Assembly: GCF_003026455.1 (NCBI RefSeq)
Contig: NZ_PYMB01000001.1
Location: 1,178,001 to 1,242,000 of the forward strand
Direction of reading: 5' to 3'
DNA: 64,000 nt
From: Photobacterium rosenbergii
GTDB taxonomy: Bacteria > Pseudomonadota > Gammaproteobacteria > Enterobacterales > Vibrionaceae
The translations under genes and the position numbers were made by a program. Positions within the stretch are counted from its first letter, which is position 1. Every line of letters begins with the position of its first letter. This document shows positions 16,528 to 25,501 of this stretch, in pieces. The notes beneath the pieces were generated by a model. It was not told the origin of the DNA and searched no databases. It saw only the letters and a list, made by a program, of their open reading frames with translations.

Positions 16528-17545
16528 AAATAATCGGCCGGAACTGAATATCCAAGTAGTGGGCTAATTTCTGTTGCAGCAACTGCTTCTTCTCTTCACT
16601 CAAAAAACTTGCCTCAATAGCATTATCACTCAACAGCGCAACATCCTGCTTTGACAGGTTAAAGGCCTGTGCAACGGCCAAATAATTGTCATTTAGATAA
16701 CCACCAAAATAAGCGGGATCATCAGAATTAATCGTTACTTGTACCCCCTGTTTAAACAGCTCAACAATGTTGTGCTCTGATATATCATTGAAAACTTTGA
16801 GCTTCACATTGGATAACGGGCATACCGTCAGAGGGAGTTGCTTCTCTACCAAATACGCCACCAGCTTTGGATCATCTAAGCAACGCACACCGTGATCAAT
16901 TCGGTCCACCTTGAGTGCTTCAATGGCTCCCCAAATATAATCGGCAGGGCCTTCTTCTCCTGCATGGGCAACGGTTTTGAATCCTGTGTTTCTTGCCATC
17001 GCAAAAACACGCTCAAACTTCTCTGGCGGGTTGCCCTGCTCTGATGAATCTAGACCCACAGCAACAATATCGTCTTTATAAGCAATGGCCTGCTTAAGTG
17101 TCTCTATGGCGTCATCTTCAGGCAAATCCCGTAAAAAACACATGATCAAACCCGATGAGATACCCAAATTGGATTCTCCATCCCGCAAGGCTCGTATTAT
17201 GCCTGAGGCGACCGTATCAAAAGACACGCCTGCCCGAGTATGGATTTGAGGGTCGAAAAACACTTCAGTATGAACAATATGCTCTTGCTTACAACGCTCA
17301 AGATAAGCGTAAGTCAGATCATAAAAGTCCTGCTCGGTACGTAATACCAAGGCCCCTTGATAATAGAGGTTCAGAAATGCTTGGAGATCGCGAAATTGAT
17401 AAGCCGCTTTTAACGACTCAATGGATGAATGGGAAAGTGTGACGTTGTTACGCTGGGCCAGAGCAAACATTAACTCTGGCTCAAGCGTCCCTTCAAGGTG
17501 AAGATGGAGTTCTACCTTAGGTAACCCACTAATAAAGCCTTTCAT
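16526..17545 (-). CDS. add: Adenosine deaminase
   Basis: 339 residues from the ATG at 17545, chosen for the GGAGG site just upstream; a longer frame from 17575 is less likely. Deaminates adenosine and deoxyadenosine to inosine forms in purine salvage. Seen: zinc ligands in ELHLHLEG (about 12-19), the catalytic HAGEEG (about 186) and the SDDPAYFG zinc/substrate motif (about 266). A perfect 21-bp palindrome lies ~20 bp before the start. Confidence 0.95.
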   Translation of the reverse strand: MKGFISGLPKVELHLHLEGTLEPELMFALAQRNNVTLSHSSIESLKAAYQFRDLQAFLNLYYQGALVLRTEQDFYDLTYAYLERCKQEHIVHTEVFFDPQIHTRAGVSFDTVASGIIRALRDGESNLGISSGLIMCFLRDLPEDDAIETLKQAIAYKDDIVAVGLDSSEQGNPPEKFERVFAMARNTGFKTVAHAGEEGPADYIWGAIEALKVDRIDHGVRCLDDPKLVAYLVEKQLPLTVCPLSNVKLKVFNDISEHNIVELFKQGVQVTINSDDPAYFGGYLNDNYLAVAQAFNLSKQDVALLSDNAIEASFLSEEKKQLLQQKLAHYLDIQFRPII

Positions 17546-17562
17546 TACTCGTCCTCCACAGA

Positions 17563-17583
17563 AAAGGTAGGTCACCTACCTTT
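17563..17583. promoter_or_regulatory. Perfect 21-bp palindrome upstream of add
   Basis: AAAGGTAGGT-C-ACCTACCTTT, 10-bp arms around one base, 18 bp before the add ATG. It could be an operator or an RNA hairpin close to the ribosome site. It does not match PurR or NupR sites I know. Confidence 0.6.
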
Positions 17584-17635
17584 AGGAGTCTTAGATGGTA
17601 TTGAAAGTAGTGTAGTTAAACTTAAGGCCTTCCGC

Positions 17636-17914
17636 TTAGTAGCGTTGCCACTGACCGCGCATCATAAAGCCGCCAATAGCCATCATCACAATACCGCTGC
17701 TTAGCAGTAGTTGGTATTTGTGCTTCACTTCACTGGCAGCATGTGTCGGGCTGAAAGAGTGAAGATAATCGCCCCCTCCAGCGCTAATAAAGGTGCTCAT
17801 ATCAGAGACCACCTGCGTTTGGCCGATCATACCGCCAATAGTGACAAACCCAAATATCAAAGAAACACTACCGATCAGTAGCGAAAGGAAACCCCAAGTA
17901 CGTTTGATGTCCAT
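17636..17914 (-). CDS. Small membrane protein, two transmembrane segments
   Basis: 92 residues from the ATG at 17914; the in-frame extension up to 17980 is less likely. Seen: hydrophobic segments at about 7-30 (WGFLSLLIGSVSLIFGFVTIG) and 67-85 (LLLSSGIVMMAIGGFMM) with a loop between. No family recognised. Lies between add and the SYLF gene on the same strand, with gaps of ~90 bp and ~260 bp. Confidence 0.6.
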   Translation of the reverse strand: MDIKRTWGFLSLLIGSVSLIFGFVTIGGMIGQTQVVSDMSTFISAGGGDYLHSFSPTHAASEVKHKYQLLLSSGIVMMAIGGFMMRGQWQRY

Positions 17915-18091
17915 GTCTAGCCTAGTCTTTAGTTCTATTCGTTTTATGCTAACGTGATTACGATGAATCATTGTCAACATAACGTAGGAAAGTGAAAATA
18001 TCAGGCGTTATTGATATTTTTATGAACAAGCTTCCAAAAAACACAGTATTGGTTACTTTGACTACTGCATTTACATACATAGAAGCGAAAA

Positions 18092-18124
18092 ATATACCCA
18101 AGCAACTATTGGGTGCTTGGGCAT
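18092..18124. repeat. TATACCCAAG-type hairpin repeat
   Basis: ATACCCAAGCA (18094-18104) and TGCTTGGGCAT (18114-18124) form an imperfect stem. It shares TATACCCAAG with the repeats at 4286 and 4795, so it is a dispersed intergenic repeat. Confidence 0.5.
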
Positions 18125-18174
18125 ATGAGGAAGGTTTAGTAAGCATATTAACGCTAACTAGGAGAATAACCTTG

Positions 18175-18963
18175 CTACTGGGTTAAATCTGTATCAATCC
18201 AGTATTTAGAACCTGAAATGTTGGCGTCTAGCAATAAGCCTTTTTCACCAATCTGGTAAATCGCCATTCCGCCATTGTATTTGGCGGTTAACTCAGCGCT
18301 ATCGGTACCGGCCACCACGCCCATTTCTGACGTAGCTTCCCAGCCATCGGTAACAAAGCCATCAAAGGTCTTTTGATCTTCAAAAAAGATGATCTGCTGA
18401 TAGAACTTACCACCAAGGCCAACCGCAAGCCCCGCGCCAAACATTTTCATATAAGTGTGTTCGTCTGTTTTACGGTTAACCGCAACCCCTGCCCCTTGAT
18501 TGGTATGGAGCATCAACGAAAACTTGCGAGAATCAAAAACGGCATAGCCATAGGCACTATCAAATAGCAATTTGGCTGACGGCTGCTCATTGAATAAACG
18601 GACCAGTGCAGTATCTGCCATAGTGTTTAACGCTAGGCGGGCTTCCTCAGGGGTTTCTGGCTCCAGCATTTCATCCAGCTTGGCATCGGCTACATCGAGC
18701 CACTCCTTACTCTTTTCAATCGAGGCGTCAGTCCATTCACCGGCGGTATTGTAGGCATCCTCGCCCCATTCGGAAACCGAATCCCATGTTTCCTTAGAGA
18801 AATCCGACACGGAATCCCACGCCTCTTTCGATCCTTTGCCAACTTCTTCACCAAGTTTTGAAGCTGCATCTTTGATTTCATCCCAGCCAGCATAAACCGG
18901 AGCTGTTGTTGCCATAACTGTTGTCGCCATTGCTATGGCAACGACTAATGAACGTAACTTCAC
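18175..18963 (-). CDS. Exported SYLF-domain protein
   Basis: 262 residues. Signal peptide (about 1-25, ending APVYA). Residues 26-90 are amphipathic repeats rich in KEAWDSVSDF/KETWDSVSEW-like units. From about 100 to the end lies the SYLF (Ysc84) lipid-binding domain: LFDSAYGYAVFDSRKF, QGAGVAVNRKT, FGAGLAVGLGGKFYQQIIFF. Periplasmic or membrane-surface lipid binding is the family property; the role in bacteria is unknown. Single gene. Confidence 0.85.
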   Translation of the reverse strand: MKLRSLVVAIAMATTVMATTAPVYAGWDEIKDAASKLGEEVGKGSKEAWDSVSDFSKETWDSVSEWGEDAYNTAGEWTDASIEKSKEWLDVADAKLDEMLEPETPEEARLALNTMADTALVRLFNEQPSAKLLFDSAYGYAVFDSRKFSLMLHTNQGAGVAVNRKTDEHTYMKMFGAGLAVGLGGKFYQQIIFFEDQKTFDGFVTDGWEATSEMGVVAGTDSAELTAKYNGGMAIYQIGEKGLLLDANISGSKYWIDTDLTQ

Positions 18964-19027
18964 AATCGTCCCTCCTCGCTAGGTTATATACCAAGTGTGT
19001 TATAAGCCTAGCCCAAGCAGATAAAAG

Positions 19028-19054
19028 AAAGGCCAAGCACCACGCTCAGCCTTT
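19028..19054 (-). terminator. Terminator of mog
   Basis: AAAGGC...GCCTTTT stem with an internal AGC/GCT pair, followed on the minus strand by TTTCTTTTAT, 39 bp after the mog stop. Confidence 0.6.
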
Positions 19055-19092
19055 TATCCCACTATTCCCTTAATCTTGAGTTAAGCGAATGA

Positions 19093-19626
19093 TTACTTCT
19101 TTTTAGGGCGGAAAGGCTTCATCACCTCTTCGTTACACTCAAGATAAGGGCCTTCCATCAAATCGATACAGTAAGGAATCGCCGGGAAAACGGCATCCAG
19201 ACATTCGCGGATCGACTTAGGCTTACCCGGCAGGTTAACAATCAAGCTATCACCACGCAGGCCGGCTGTCTGGCGCGACAAAATCGCTGTCGGTACAAAC
19301 TTCAACGACTCAGCACGCATCAGTTCACCAAAACCTGGCATCATACGGTCACAAACGGCTTCAGTGGCTTCAGGAGTTACATCACGCTTGGCTGGACCTG
19401 TACCGCCCGTCGTTACAATCAGGCTACAGTCTTGCTCATCAGCCATCTTGATCAGTGTCGCTTCAATCACATCCTGTTCGTCAGGAATGACTTCGTATAC
19501 TGGCTCCCACTCAGAGGTCAGGTAATCGTTCAACGTATCGATAATCGCCTGCCCAGAGATGTCTTCGTATACACCTGCACTTGCGCGGTCGCTGACAGTC
19601 ACGATGCCGATTTTTGCTTTAGTCAT
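19093..19626 (-). CDS. mog: Molybdopterin adenylyltransferase
   Basis: 177 residues. Adenylates molybdopterin before molybdate insertion. Seen: GIVTVSDRASAGVYEDISG (7-25), the MoCF signature LIVTTGGTGPAKRDVTPEA (about 74-92) and SLIVNLPGKPKSIRECLDAVFPAI (about 126-149). Slightly shorter than the E. coli protein (195). No other cofactor genes are next to it. Confidence 0.93.
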   Translation of the reverse strand: MTKAKIGIVTVSDRASAGVYEDISGQAIIDTLNDYLTSEWEPVYEVIPDEQDVIEATLIKMADEQDCSLIVTTGGTGPAKRDVTPEATEAVCDRMMPGFGELMRAESLKFVPTAILSRQTAGLRGDSLIVNLPGKPKSIRECLDAVFPAIPYCIDLMEGPYLECNEEVMKPFRPKKK

Positions 19627-19756
19627 TGGTTATTCCTCAGGCTGAGCCTTATTATCCATTTCTACTTTCTTGCAAGCAGGAGAGTATTGTTTCTTCATGC
19701 ATGCAAGTTTAAGAAATTCTCTTGGATTGTTAAACACCTAAAACGGGTAAAGGCGA

Positions 19757-21205
19757 TTACAAGCCGCCCATTAAGGTATATTTGGTTTCAAGAAAATCTT
19801 CCAATCCTTGCCTTGCACCTTCACGGCCTAGACCTGATTCCTTAACCCCACCAAAAGGAGCCACTTCGGTTGAAATCAATCCTTCGTTGATCCCGACCAT
19901 ACCGTATTCCAAAGACTCGCTGAATTTGAAAGCTCGAGACAGGGATTGCGTATAAGCGTAAGAGGCAAGGCCAGAGCTAATATGGTTTGCACGGCGGATC
20001 ACCTCATCGTCATCATAGAAACGGAATAAGGCGGCGACCGGACCGAATGTTTCGTCGCTAGCAATCAACATATCGTCGTTCATTTCGGTCAATACCTGAG
20101 GCGGGAAGAAATAAGTACCTTCTGGCTGGGTCTCACCGTACGCAAGGATTGCACCTTTCGCCAACGCATCATCAATATGGCTCTGCACTTTGGCAACGGC
20201 AGCAGCATTGATAAGTGGCCCTAAATTAGCCCCTTCCTCAAACCCATCAGCTACTTTCAGCGCTTTGACTCTCTCGACCAATTTCGCCGTAAAGGCGTCA
20301 TACACGCTGTCGTGAACATAGATACGGTTAGCACAAATACAGGTCTGCCCGGCATTACGGAACTTAGCCACCATCACCCCGTCGATGGCTTTATTTAGGT
20401 CTGCATCATCACAGACAATAAACGGTGCATTGCCCCCGAGCTCTAGAGCCATTTTTTTCACTGTGCTAGCCGATTGCGCCATCAATAACTTTCCGACACC
20501 GGTAGAGCCCGTGAATGAAATTTTCTTCACCACAGGGCTTTCGGTCAAAGTACCACCAATTGCCGCGGCATCACCGGTAACCACACTAAATAACCCTGCA
20601 GGGATCCCTGCCCTGTCAGCTAACTCAGCCAATGCCAAAGCAGTTAACGGCGTATCTGGCGCGGGTTTCAGCACAACCGCGCACCCTGCTGCGAATGCAG
20701 GGCCACATTTTCGGGTGATCATTGCCGCAGGGAAGTTCCATGGCGTAATTGCACCAACAACGCCAATAGGTTGTTTGGATACCAGTATACGGGCATCTGG
20801 CTTATGGCTCGGGATCATTTCCCCGTAAGCGCGTTTAGCTTCTTCGGCATACCATTCGACAAAACTGGCAGCATAGGTAATCTCACCCTTTGCTTCCGCC
20901 AATGGCTTACCCTGCTCTAGCGTCAGGATGGCCGCTAGATCTTCGGTATTGTCGACAATCAATTCATACCAACGGCGCAAGACTGTTGCCCGCTCTTTCG
21001 CTGTTCGTGTTGCCCACTCACCCTGAGTCTTTTCGGCTGCATGAATAGCTGAAAGTGTCTCATCACGGCCAAGGCTCGGTACTGTTGCAATCAATTCGCC
21101 CGTTGATGGGTTAGTCACTGGGGTATAGGCATCATCTATCGCAGTCACCCAGTTACCTGCCACATAGCAGGCCTGTTTCAGTAGTTGGGGATCATGTAGC
21201 TTCAC
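19757..21205 (-). CDS. gabD: Succinate-semialdehyde dehydrogenase, NADP type
   Basis: 482 residues, the usual length. Oxidises succinate semialdehyde to succinate in 4-aminobutyrate breakdown. Seen: TPWNFPAAMITRK, the NAD(P) loop SFTGSTGVGKLL, catalytic Glu in LELGGNAPFIV (about 253) and catalytic Cys in NAGQTCICANR (about 287). Ends with FGGVKESGLGREG and DFLETKY as in GabD. No gabT beside it, so it could serve another semialdehyde. Confidence 0.9.
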   Translation of the reverse strand: MKLHDPQLLKQACYVAGNWVTAIDDAYTPVTNPSTGELIATVPSLGRDETLSAIHAAEKTQGEWATRTAKERATVLRRWYELIVDNTEDLAAILTLEQGKPLAEAKGEITYAASFVEWYAEEAKRAYGEMIPSHKPDARILVSKQPIGVVGAITPWNFPAAMITRKCGPAFAAGCAVVLKPAPDTPLTALALAELADRAGIPAGLFSVVTGDAAAIGGTLTESPVVKKISFTGSTGVGKLLMAQSASTVKKMALELGGNAPFIVCDDADLNKAIDGVMVAKFRNAGQTCICANRIYVHDSVYDAFTAKLVERVKALKVADGFEEGANLGPLINAAAVAKVQSHIDDALAKGAILAYGETQPEGTYFFPPQVLTEMNDDMLIASDETFGPVAALFRFYDDDEVIRRANHISSGLASYAYTQSLSRAFKFSESLEYGMVGINEGLISTEVAPFGGVKESGLGREGARQGLEDFLETKYTLMGGL

Positions 21206-21455
21206 GCAGTATTCCTCTAAAGGGCATCAGTTTAGCAACCAGCATAATGACTTACGGGAATAGTTTGAAGTTAGCTTGATCGTGTTTTCAGACACTAGTG
21301 ACATTTTGTGACTAAGTAACTAAGCAATCCGTTACATCCATTCACAAAATAGCAACCACAGAGACATATTACGGATATCAATACGATTGCGTCTGGTTAC
21401 ACAGTCAATTATTCTGTTTGAACAAAGACAAACACACACAACAAAAGACAATCGA

Positions 21456-22379
21456 ATGAAACGCGAACATAACTACCCAATCGGGACACCGGGCAAGCCA
21501 TGGGGCGACGAAGAAAAGGCACAGTGGCTAGCACAAACCACCATTAAGCGCTCTTATCAAGAAGAAGTCGTATCTAAAATCACAGCGCTAGAATCTGACT
21601 TTGACCTCCACCAATATGGCGCGCTTAGCTACGATGCCGATAAATACCCTTTGTTTGCCATCAAAACCCGCAATTGGGATAGCAGCAAACCCGTTGTTCT
21701 GGTGACCGGTGGTGTGCACGGTTACGAAACCAGTGGCGTGCACGGTGCCCTGAAATTTGCCCAAACCGAGGCGGCTAAATACAGTGATCGTTTCAACATT
21801 GTCATTGCACCTTGCGTCAGCCCGTGGGGCTACGAAGTGATCAACCGCTGGAACCCTAACACGGTTGACCCAAACCGCGCATTCTATGCCGACAGCCCTT
21901 CTGAAGAAGCGGCCAATCTTATGAAGATGGTTGGTGAACTAGAAGGCGAAGTGCTGGTTCATATCGACCTGCATGAAACAACCGATACCGATGAACTAGA
22001 ATTCCGCCCAGCCCGTGAAGCCCGTGACGGTAAGCTTTACATTGAAGACGGTGTGCCAGATGGTTTCTACACCGTTGGTGATACCGAAAACCCTCAGCCA
22101 GACTTCCAAAAAGCGATCATCGACTCTGTTCGCAAGGTGACCCATATTGCCCCACCTGACGCTGATGGCAATATCATCGGTAGCCCAGTACAGCAAGAAG
22201 GTGTGATCAACTACCCGTTGAAAAAACTGAGCCTATGTAACGGCATTACAGATTGTACTTACGGTACGACCACAGAGGTTTACCCAGATAGTGACCGTGC
22301 GACCCCAGAGCAGTGTAATGAGGCGCAAGTTGCCGCTATTACCGGCGCACTGGATTACGTCATCAAGCAATTAGGCTAA
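21456..22379 (+). CDS. Zinc carboxypeptidase-like protein (M14 superfamily)
   Basis: 307 residues from the ATG at 21456; the in-frame start at 21387 adds 23 unlikely residues. Seen: first zinc pair in GGVHGYETSG (about 80-89), PNAVDPNRAF-like segment and HIDLHETTD (about 172-180) with the third ligand; the C-terminal EVYP block may carry the general base. No signal peptide, so cytoplasmic. Substrate unknown; peptides or N-acyl amino acids are possible. Followed by a clear terminator. Confidence 0.8.
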   Translation: MKREHNYPIGTPGKPWGDEEKAQWLAQTTIKRSYQEEVVSKITALESDFDLHQYGALSYDADKYPLFAIKTRNWDSSKPVVLVTGGVHGYETSGVHGALKFAQTEAAKYSDRFNIVIAPCVSPWGYEVINRWNPNTVDPNRAFYADSPSEEAANLMKMVGELEGEVLVHIDLHETTDTDELEFRPAREARDGKLYIEDGVPDGFYTVGDTENPQPDFQKAIIDSVRKVTHIAPPDADGNIIGSPVQQEGVINYPLKKLSLCNGITDCTYGTTTEVYPDSDRATPEQCNEAQVAAITGALDYVIKQLG

Positions 22380-22400
22380 TTACTCTCGGTATTATTTTAA

Positions 22401-22430
22401 AAGCAGGGGCAACTAGCTCCTGCTTTTTTT
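22401..22430 (+). terminator. Terminator of the M14-like gene
   Basis: AAGCAGG (22401-22407)/CCTGCTT (22419-22425) stem followed by a T-run, 22 bp after the stop. Confidence 0.85.
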
Positions 22431-22492
22431 AACACCAATGCCATAAGCATCTATAATTTAATACTTTCAATGTGTTATACATTTAGGTGGTT

Positions 22493-23980
22493 ATGCGCTT
22501 TTTCTTACTTGCCACATTGATAGCCCTCTTGGGTGCATGTGCTTCTTCTCAGCCACATCTTTATTCCCAAGATCTGCAAGGCTGCTTAAGCCAATTGGCG
22601 ATGTTCAAGCAAGAGGTCAACCGCCAGAAAGTCACTGATGCTCAGGTGGTTAACTTAACCGCTTTTCCCTATCTTGCCTTTGATCGTTTCAGCCAGTCGC
22701 AACTTAGCCGTTTATCCTCGCAGCAAGACCGTGAGCAATGGCTCAACTATACGGCCCAACTCGCTACCCAGCAGCGCCAAGCCGAATACCACAACCTTAT
22801 TGTTAACCCTTACGATCTCGCTGCACTTGATACCTGTGCGGAAAAAATGGTCAAAGAGGCCAAGCATAACGAAAAGGTATGGGCCGAACTGAGGCAGCAA
22901 ACAGTCTCGATTCCAGACAGTTACGAACCTTGGCTGCGTGTATTTGGGCTCTACCCAATCAGCAGCCAAATCGCCCAGTCTTCTATTGATAAAGAGAAAA
23001 AGCGGATTTTGCTGGGGTTCCACACACCAACTAAAGACATTGTTCAATATCAGCTCACTGAAACCATTTCAGATTCAGGCATTGCGGCTTCTCTACACAA
23101 AGGCGGCCAAGCTCATATCAACCGAGAGCTAATTGCGAGTTGGTTTAGTGATGCATTAGATGCATCTACCATCCATTGGCCCCAGTTAAGCAAGACGACA
23201 ATTTCACAGCTCTACCAGTATTATTCGCCATTAATTAACATAGAAACCGCCTCGGCAGATGATATTCCGGGGACAGTAAACTATGTGGATAGCCAACATA
23301 AACCAACTGTCGATACCTCGCAACCGGCCATCTACCTACACCACAGCTATACCCAGCTTTACGGCAAAATCTACCTACAACTGAACTACAGCCTATGGTT
23401 TGCCAACCGCACACCAACATCATCTTTTGACCCCTATGCGGGTAAATTTGACGGGGTATTGCTTCGGCTTACACTCGATCACCAAGGCCGGCCTATGTTA
23501 CTCGACTCTATCCACCACTGCGGCTGCTACCATATGGTGTTTAACTTCTCTGACAAGTTCGTGTTCGAAAATGCCAAACCCGATACCGAAAGTCCGTTAC
23601 TGTTTAATCGACCAGCCCCTTTCGATTCGCCAACATGGTCTGTCACCCTATCCCATGGCGAGCATATGATTAAGCAAGTTGGGTGGCTGGCAAAGAAGGA
23701 TTTACCTAACGCCAATAAAGTCCAATCGCTAGTCGGTCACCACTATGATCAACTGCGCCAACTTCCCTCCCACCAACAACACACAATAAGCCTTTTCGAC
23801 CAAAGAGGAATGCTTGCGGGTAGTGAACGTCTAGAGAGTACCTATCTTTGGCCTTTTGGCATTCCATCTGCGGGAGCCATGCGGCAGTTAGGCCATCATG
23901 CCATTGCCTTTATCGGCATCCGTCATTTCGACCAACCCCGGCTGTTTGAGCAAATTCTCCGCCCAAAAACAGAACCCTAG
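22493..23980 (+). CDS. Large hypothetical lipoprotein
   Basis: 495 residues from the ATG at 22493 behind AGGTGG. Seen: signal sequence with lipobox LLGAC (Cys about 16), so it is a membrane-anchored lipoprotein. The rest is rich in Gln, His and Tyr, with HHSYTQLYGKIYLQLNYSLWFANRTP and LLDSIHHCGCYHMVF (His/Cys cluster) that could bind a metal. I do not recognise the family. Followed 134 bp later by the peptidase gene on the same strand. Confidence 0.75.
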   Translation: MRFFLLATLIALLGACASSQPHLYSQDLQGCLSQLAMFKQEVNRQKVTDAQVVNLTAFPYLAFDRFSQSQLSRLSSQQDREQWLNYTAQLATQQRQAEYHNLIVNPYDLAALDTCAEKMVKEAKHNEKVWAELRQQTVSIPDSYEPWLRVFGLYPISSQIAQSSIDKEKKRILLGFHTPTKDIVQYQLTETISDSGIAASLHKGGQAHINRELIASWFSDALDASTIHWPQLSKTTISQLYQYYSPLINIETASADDIPGTVNYVDSQHKPTVDTSQPAIYLHHSYTQLYGKIYLQLNYSLWFANRTPTSSFDPYAGKFDGVLLRLTLDHQGRPMLLDSIHHCGCYHMVFNFSDKFVFENAKPDTESPLLFNRPAPFDSPTWSVTLSHGEHMIKQVGWLAKKDLPNANKVQSLVGHHYDQLRQLPSHQQHTISLFDQRGMLAGSERLESTYLWPFGIPSAGAMRQLGHHAIAFIGIRHFDQPRLFEQILRPKTEP

Positions 23981-24114
23981 TCTCCACCTTACTGCAAGGA
24001 CAATCATTGAGGGGAGAAGCTGCATGAGTAAGATGAGAATGAAAAGAAATTAGAATTGGTGGTAGGATACCCTTTTGCGATATCAGTCTGTTTTCGCTAG
24101 TAAAGGAGCTACCT

Positions 24115-25410
24115 GTGCAAACCTCATTTATCGACGGTGATTTGCTTTACCGTCAGCATACTTTCGAAGTCCCATTGGATTACAACCAACCTCAAGCACA
24201 AACCATCTCGGTGTTCGCCCGTGAAATGGTCGACCTTAACCGACAAAAAGATGATCTTCCTTGGTTGGTCTATTTCCAAGGTGGCCCTGGTTTCCCATCG
24301 CCTCGCCCAGACAGTCGTTCCGGGTGGCTGAAGCGTGCATTGCAGCAATACCGCGTGTTATTGCTGGATCAGCGTGGAACAGGTAACAGCACAGTGATCA
24401 GCCATCAGACGCTGGCCCATTTATCTGCGCCTGAACAAGCTGAGTATTTGAGCCATTTCCGCGCAGACAATATTGTCCGTGATGCTGAAACCATCAGGGA
24501 AAAACTTGGGGTCAAACAATGGGCAACGCTGGGTCAAAGCTTTGGTGGCTTCTGCTCGCTGACTTACCTATCTTTCTTCCCGCAGAGCCTCAGCCGGGCG
24601 TATATTACCGGTGGGGTACCTTCACTGTCTCGTCATGCCGACGAGGTATACCAAGCCACTTATCAGCGGGTACAGGACAAGAATAACGCCTTCTTTGCCC
24701 AGTTCCCTTCTGCACAGGCCCAATGCCAGAAAATTGCTGATTACCTCTTGGACAATGATGTTCGCTTGCCTAACGGGCAGAGCTTCACGGTTGAGCAGTT
24801 CCAGATGATAGGCATCAACCTTGGCCGTAGCGGTGCCAATGTGCCTATGTATTACCTACTTGAGGATGCCTTTGTCGAGACAAACGGCCAAGAGACCCTA
24901 AGCTACGCTTTCCTCAATGCCATGCTGGCAGAGCAAAGCTACCAGACCAACCCTATCTATGCGATTTTGCACGAGTCTATCTATTGCCAACACTCAGCAT
25001 CAAAATGGTCTGCCCACCGGGTTCGCGATAGCTTCCCGCAGTTTAACTACCAGAAAGGGAATACTTTCCAGTTTACTGGCGAAATGGTCTACCCATGGAT
25101 GTTTGAGCAATTTGAGTGCCTCAAGCCATTGCAAGAAGTTGCCAACCTACTTGCCGAACGCACAGATTGGGCAGATTTATATGACATTCAAGCGCTGGCG
25201 AACAACACCGTACCCGTTGCTTGTGCGGTCTATGCCGAAGACATGTATGTAGAAATGCAGTATTCACTGGAAACCTTGAAAGGCATTCCTAACAGCAAAG
25301 CCTGGATCACCAATGAGTATGAGCACAACGGCCTTCGCGCCGATGGTGAACGTATTTTGGATAAGCTGATGGAAATGGCAGAAGACATTTCCAACCTGCC
25401 TAAACAGTAA
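24115..25410 (+). CDS. Proline iminopeptidase-like alpha/beta hydrolase (S33)
   Basis: 431 residues starting with GTG at 24115 behind AAAGGAG. Removes N-terminal proline or similar residues from peptides. Seen: oxyanion motif FQGGPGFPSP (about 55-64), LDQRGTG, nucleophile elbow LGQSFGGFCS (Ser about 144) and the C-terminal NEYEHNGLR with the likely catalytic His. Cytoplasmic. Longer than the shorter PIP class and like the PepIP/PAP2 class. Confidence 0.9.
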   Translation: MQTSFIDGDLLYRQHTFEVPLDYNQPQAQTISVFAREMVDLNRQKDDLPWLVYFQGGPGFPSPRPDSRSGWLKRALQQYRVLLLDQRGTGNSTVISHQTLAHLSAPEQAEYLSHFRADNIVRDAETIREKLGVKQWATLGQSFGGFCSLTYLSFFPQSLSRAYITGGVPSLSRHADEVYQATYQRVQDKNNAFFAQFPSAQAQCQKIADYLLDNDVRLPNGQSFTVEQFQMIGINLGRSGANVPMYYLLEDAFVETNGQETLSYAFLNAMLAEQSYQTNPIYAILHESIYCQHSASKWSAHRVRDSFPQFNYQKGNTFQFTGEMVYPWMFEQFECLKPLQEVANLLAERTDWADLYDIQALANNTVPVACAVYAEDMYVEMQYSLETLKGIPNSKAWITNEYEHNGLRADGERILDKLMEMAEDISNLPKQ

Positions 25411-25501
25411 CTCAGATTTCTGCCCAAAATCCCCATAAAAATGCCGGAGCAATCTATCTGCTTCGGCACATTGCTCCCCTTTCCGTCTTAACTTAATGCC
25501 C

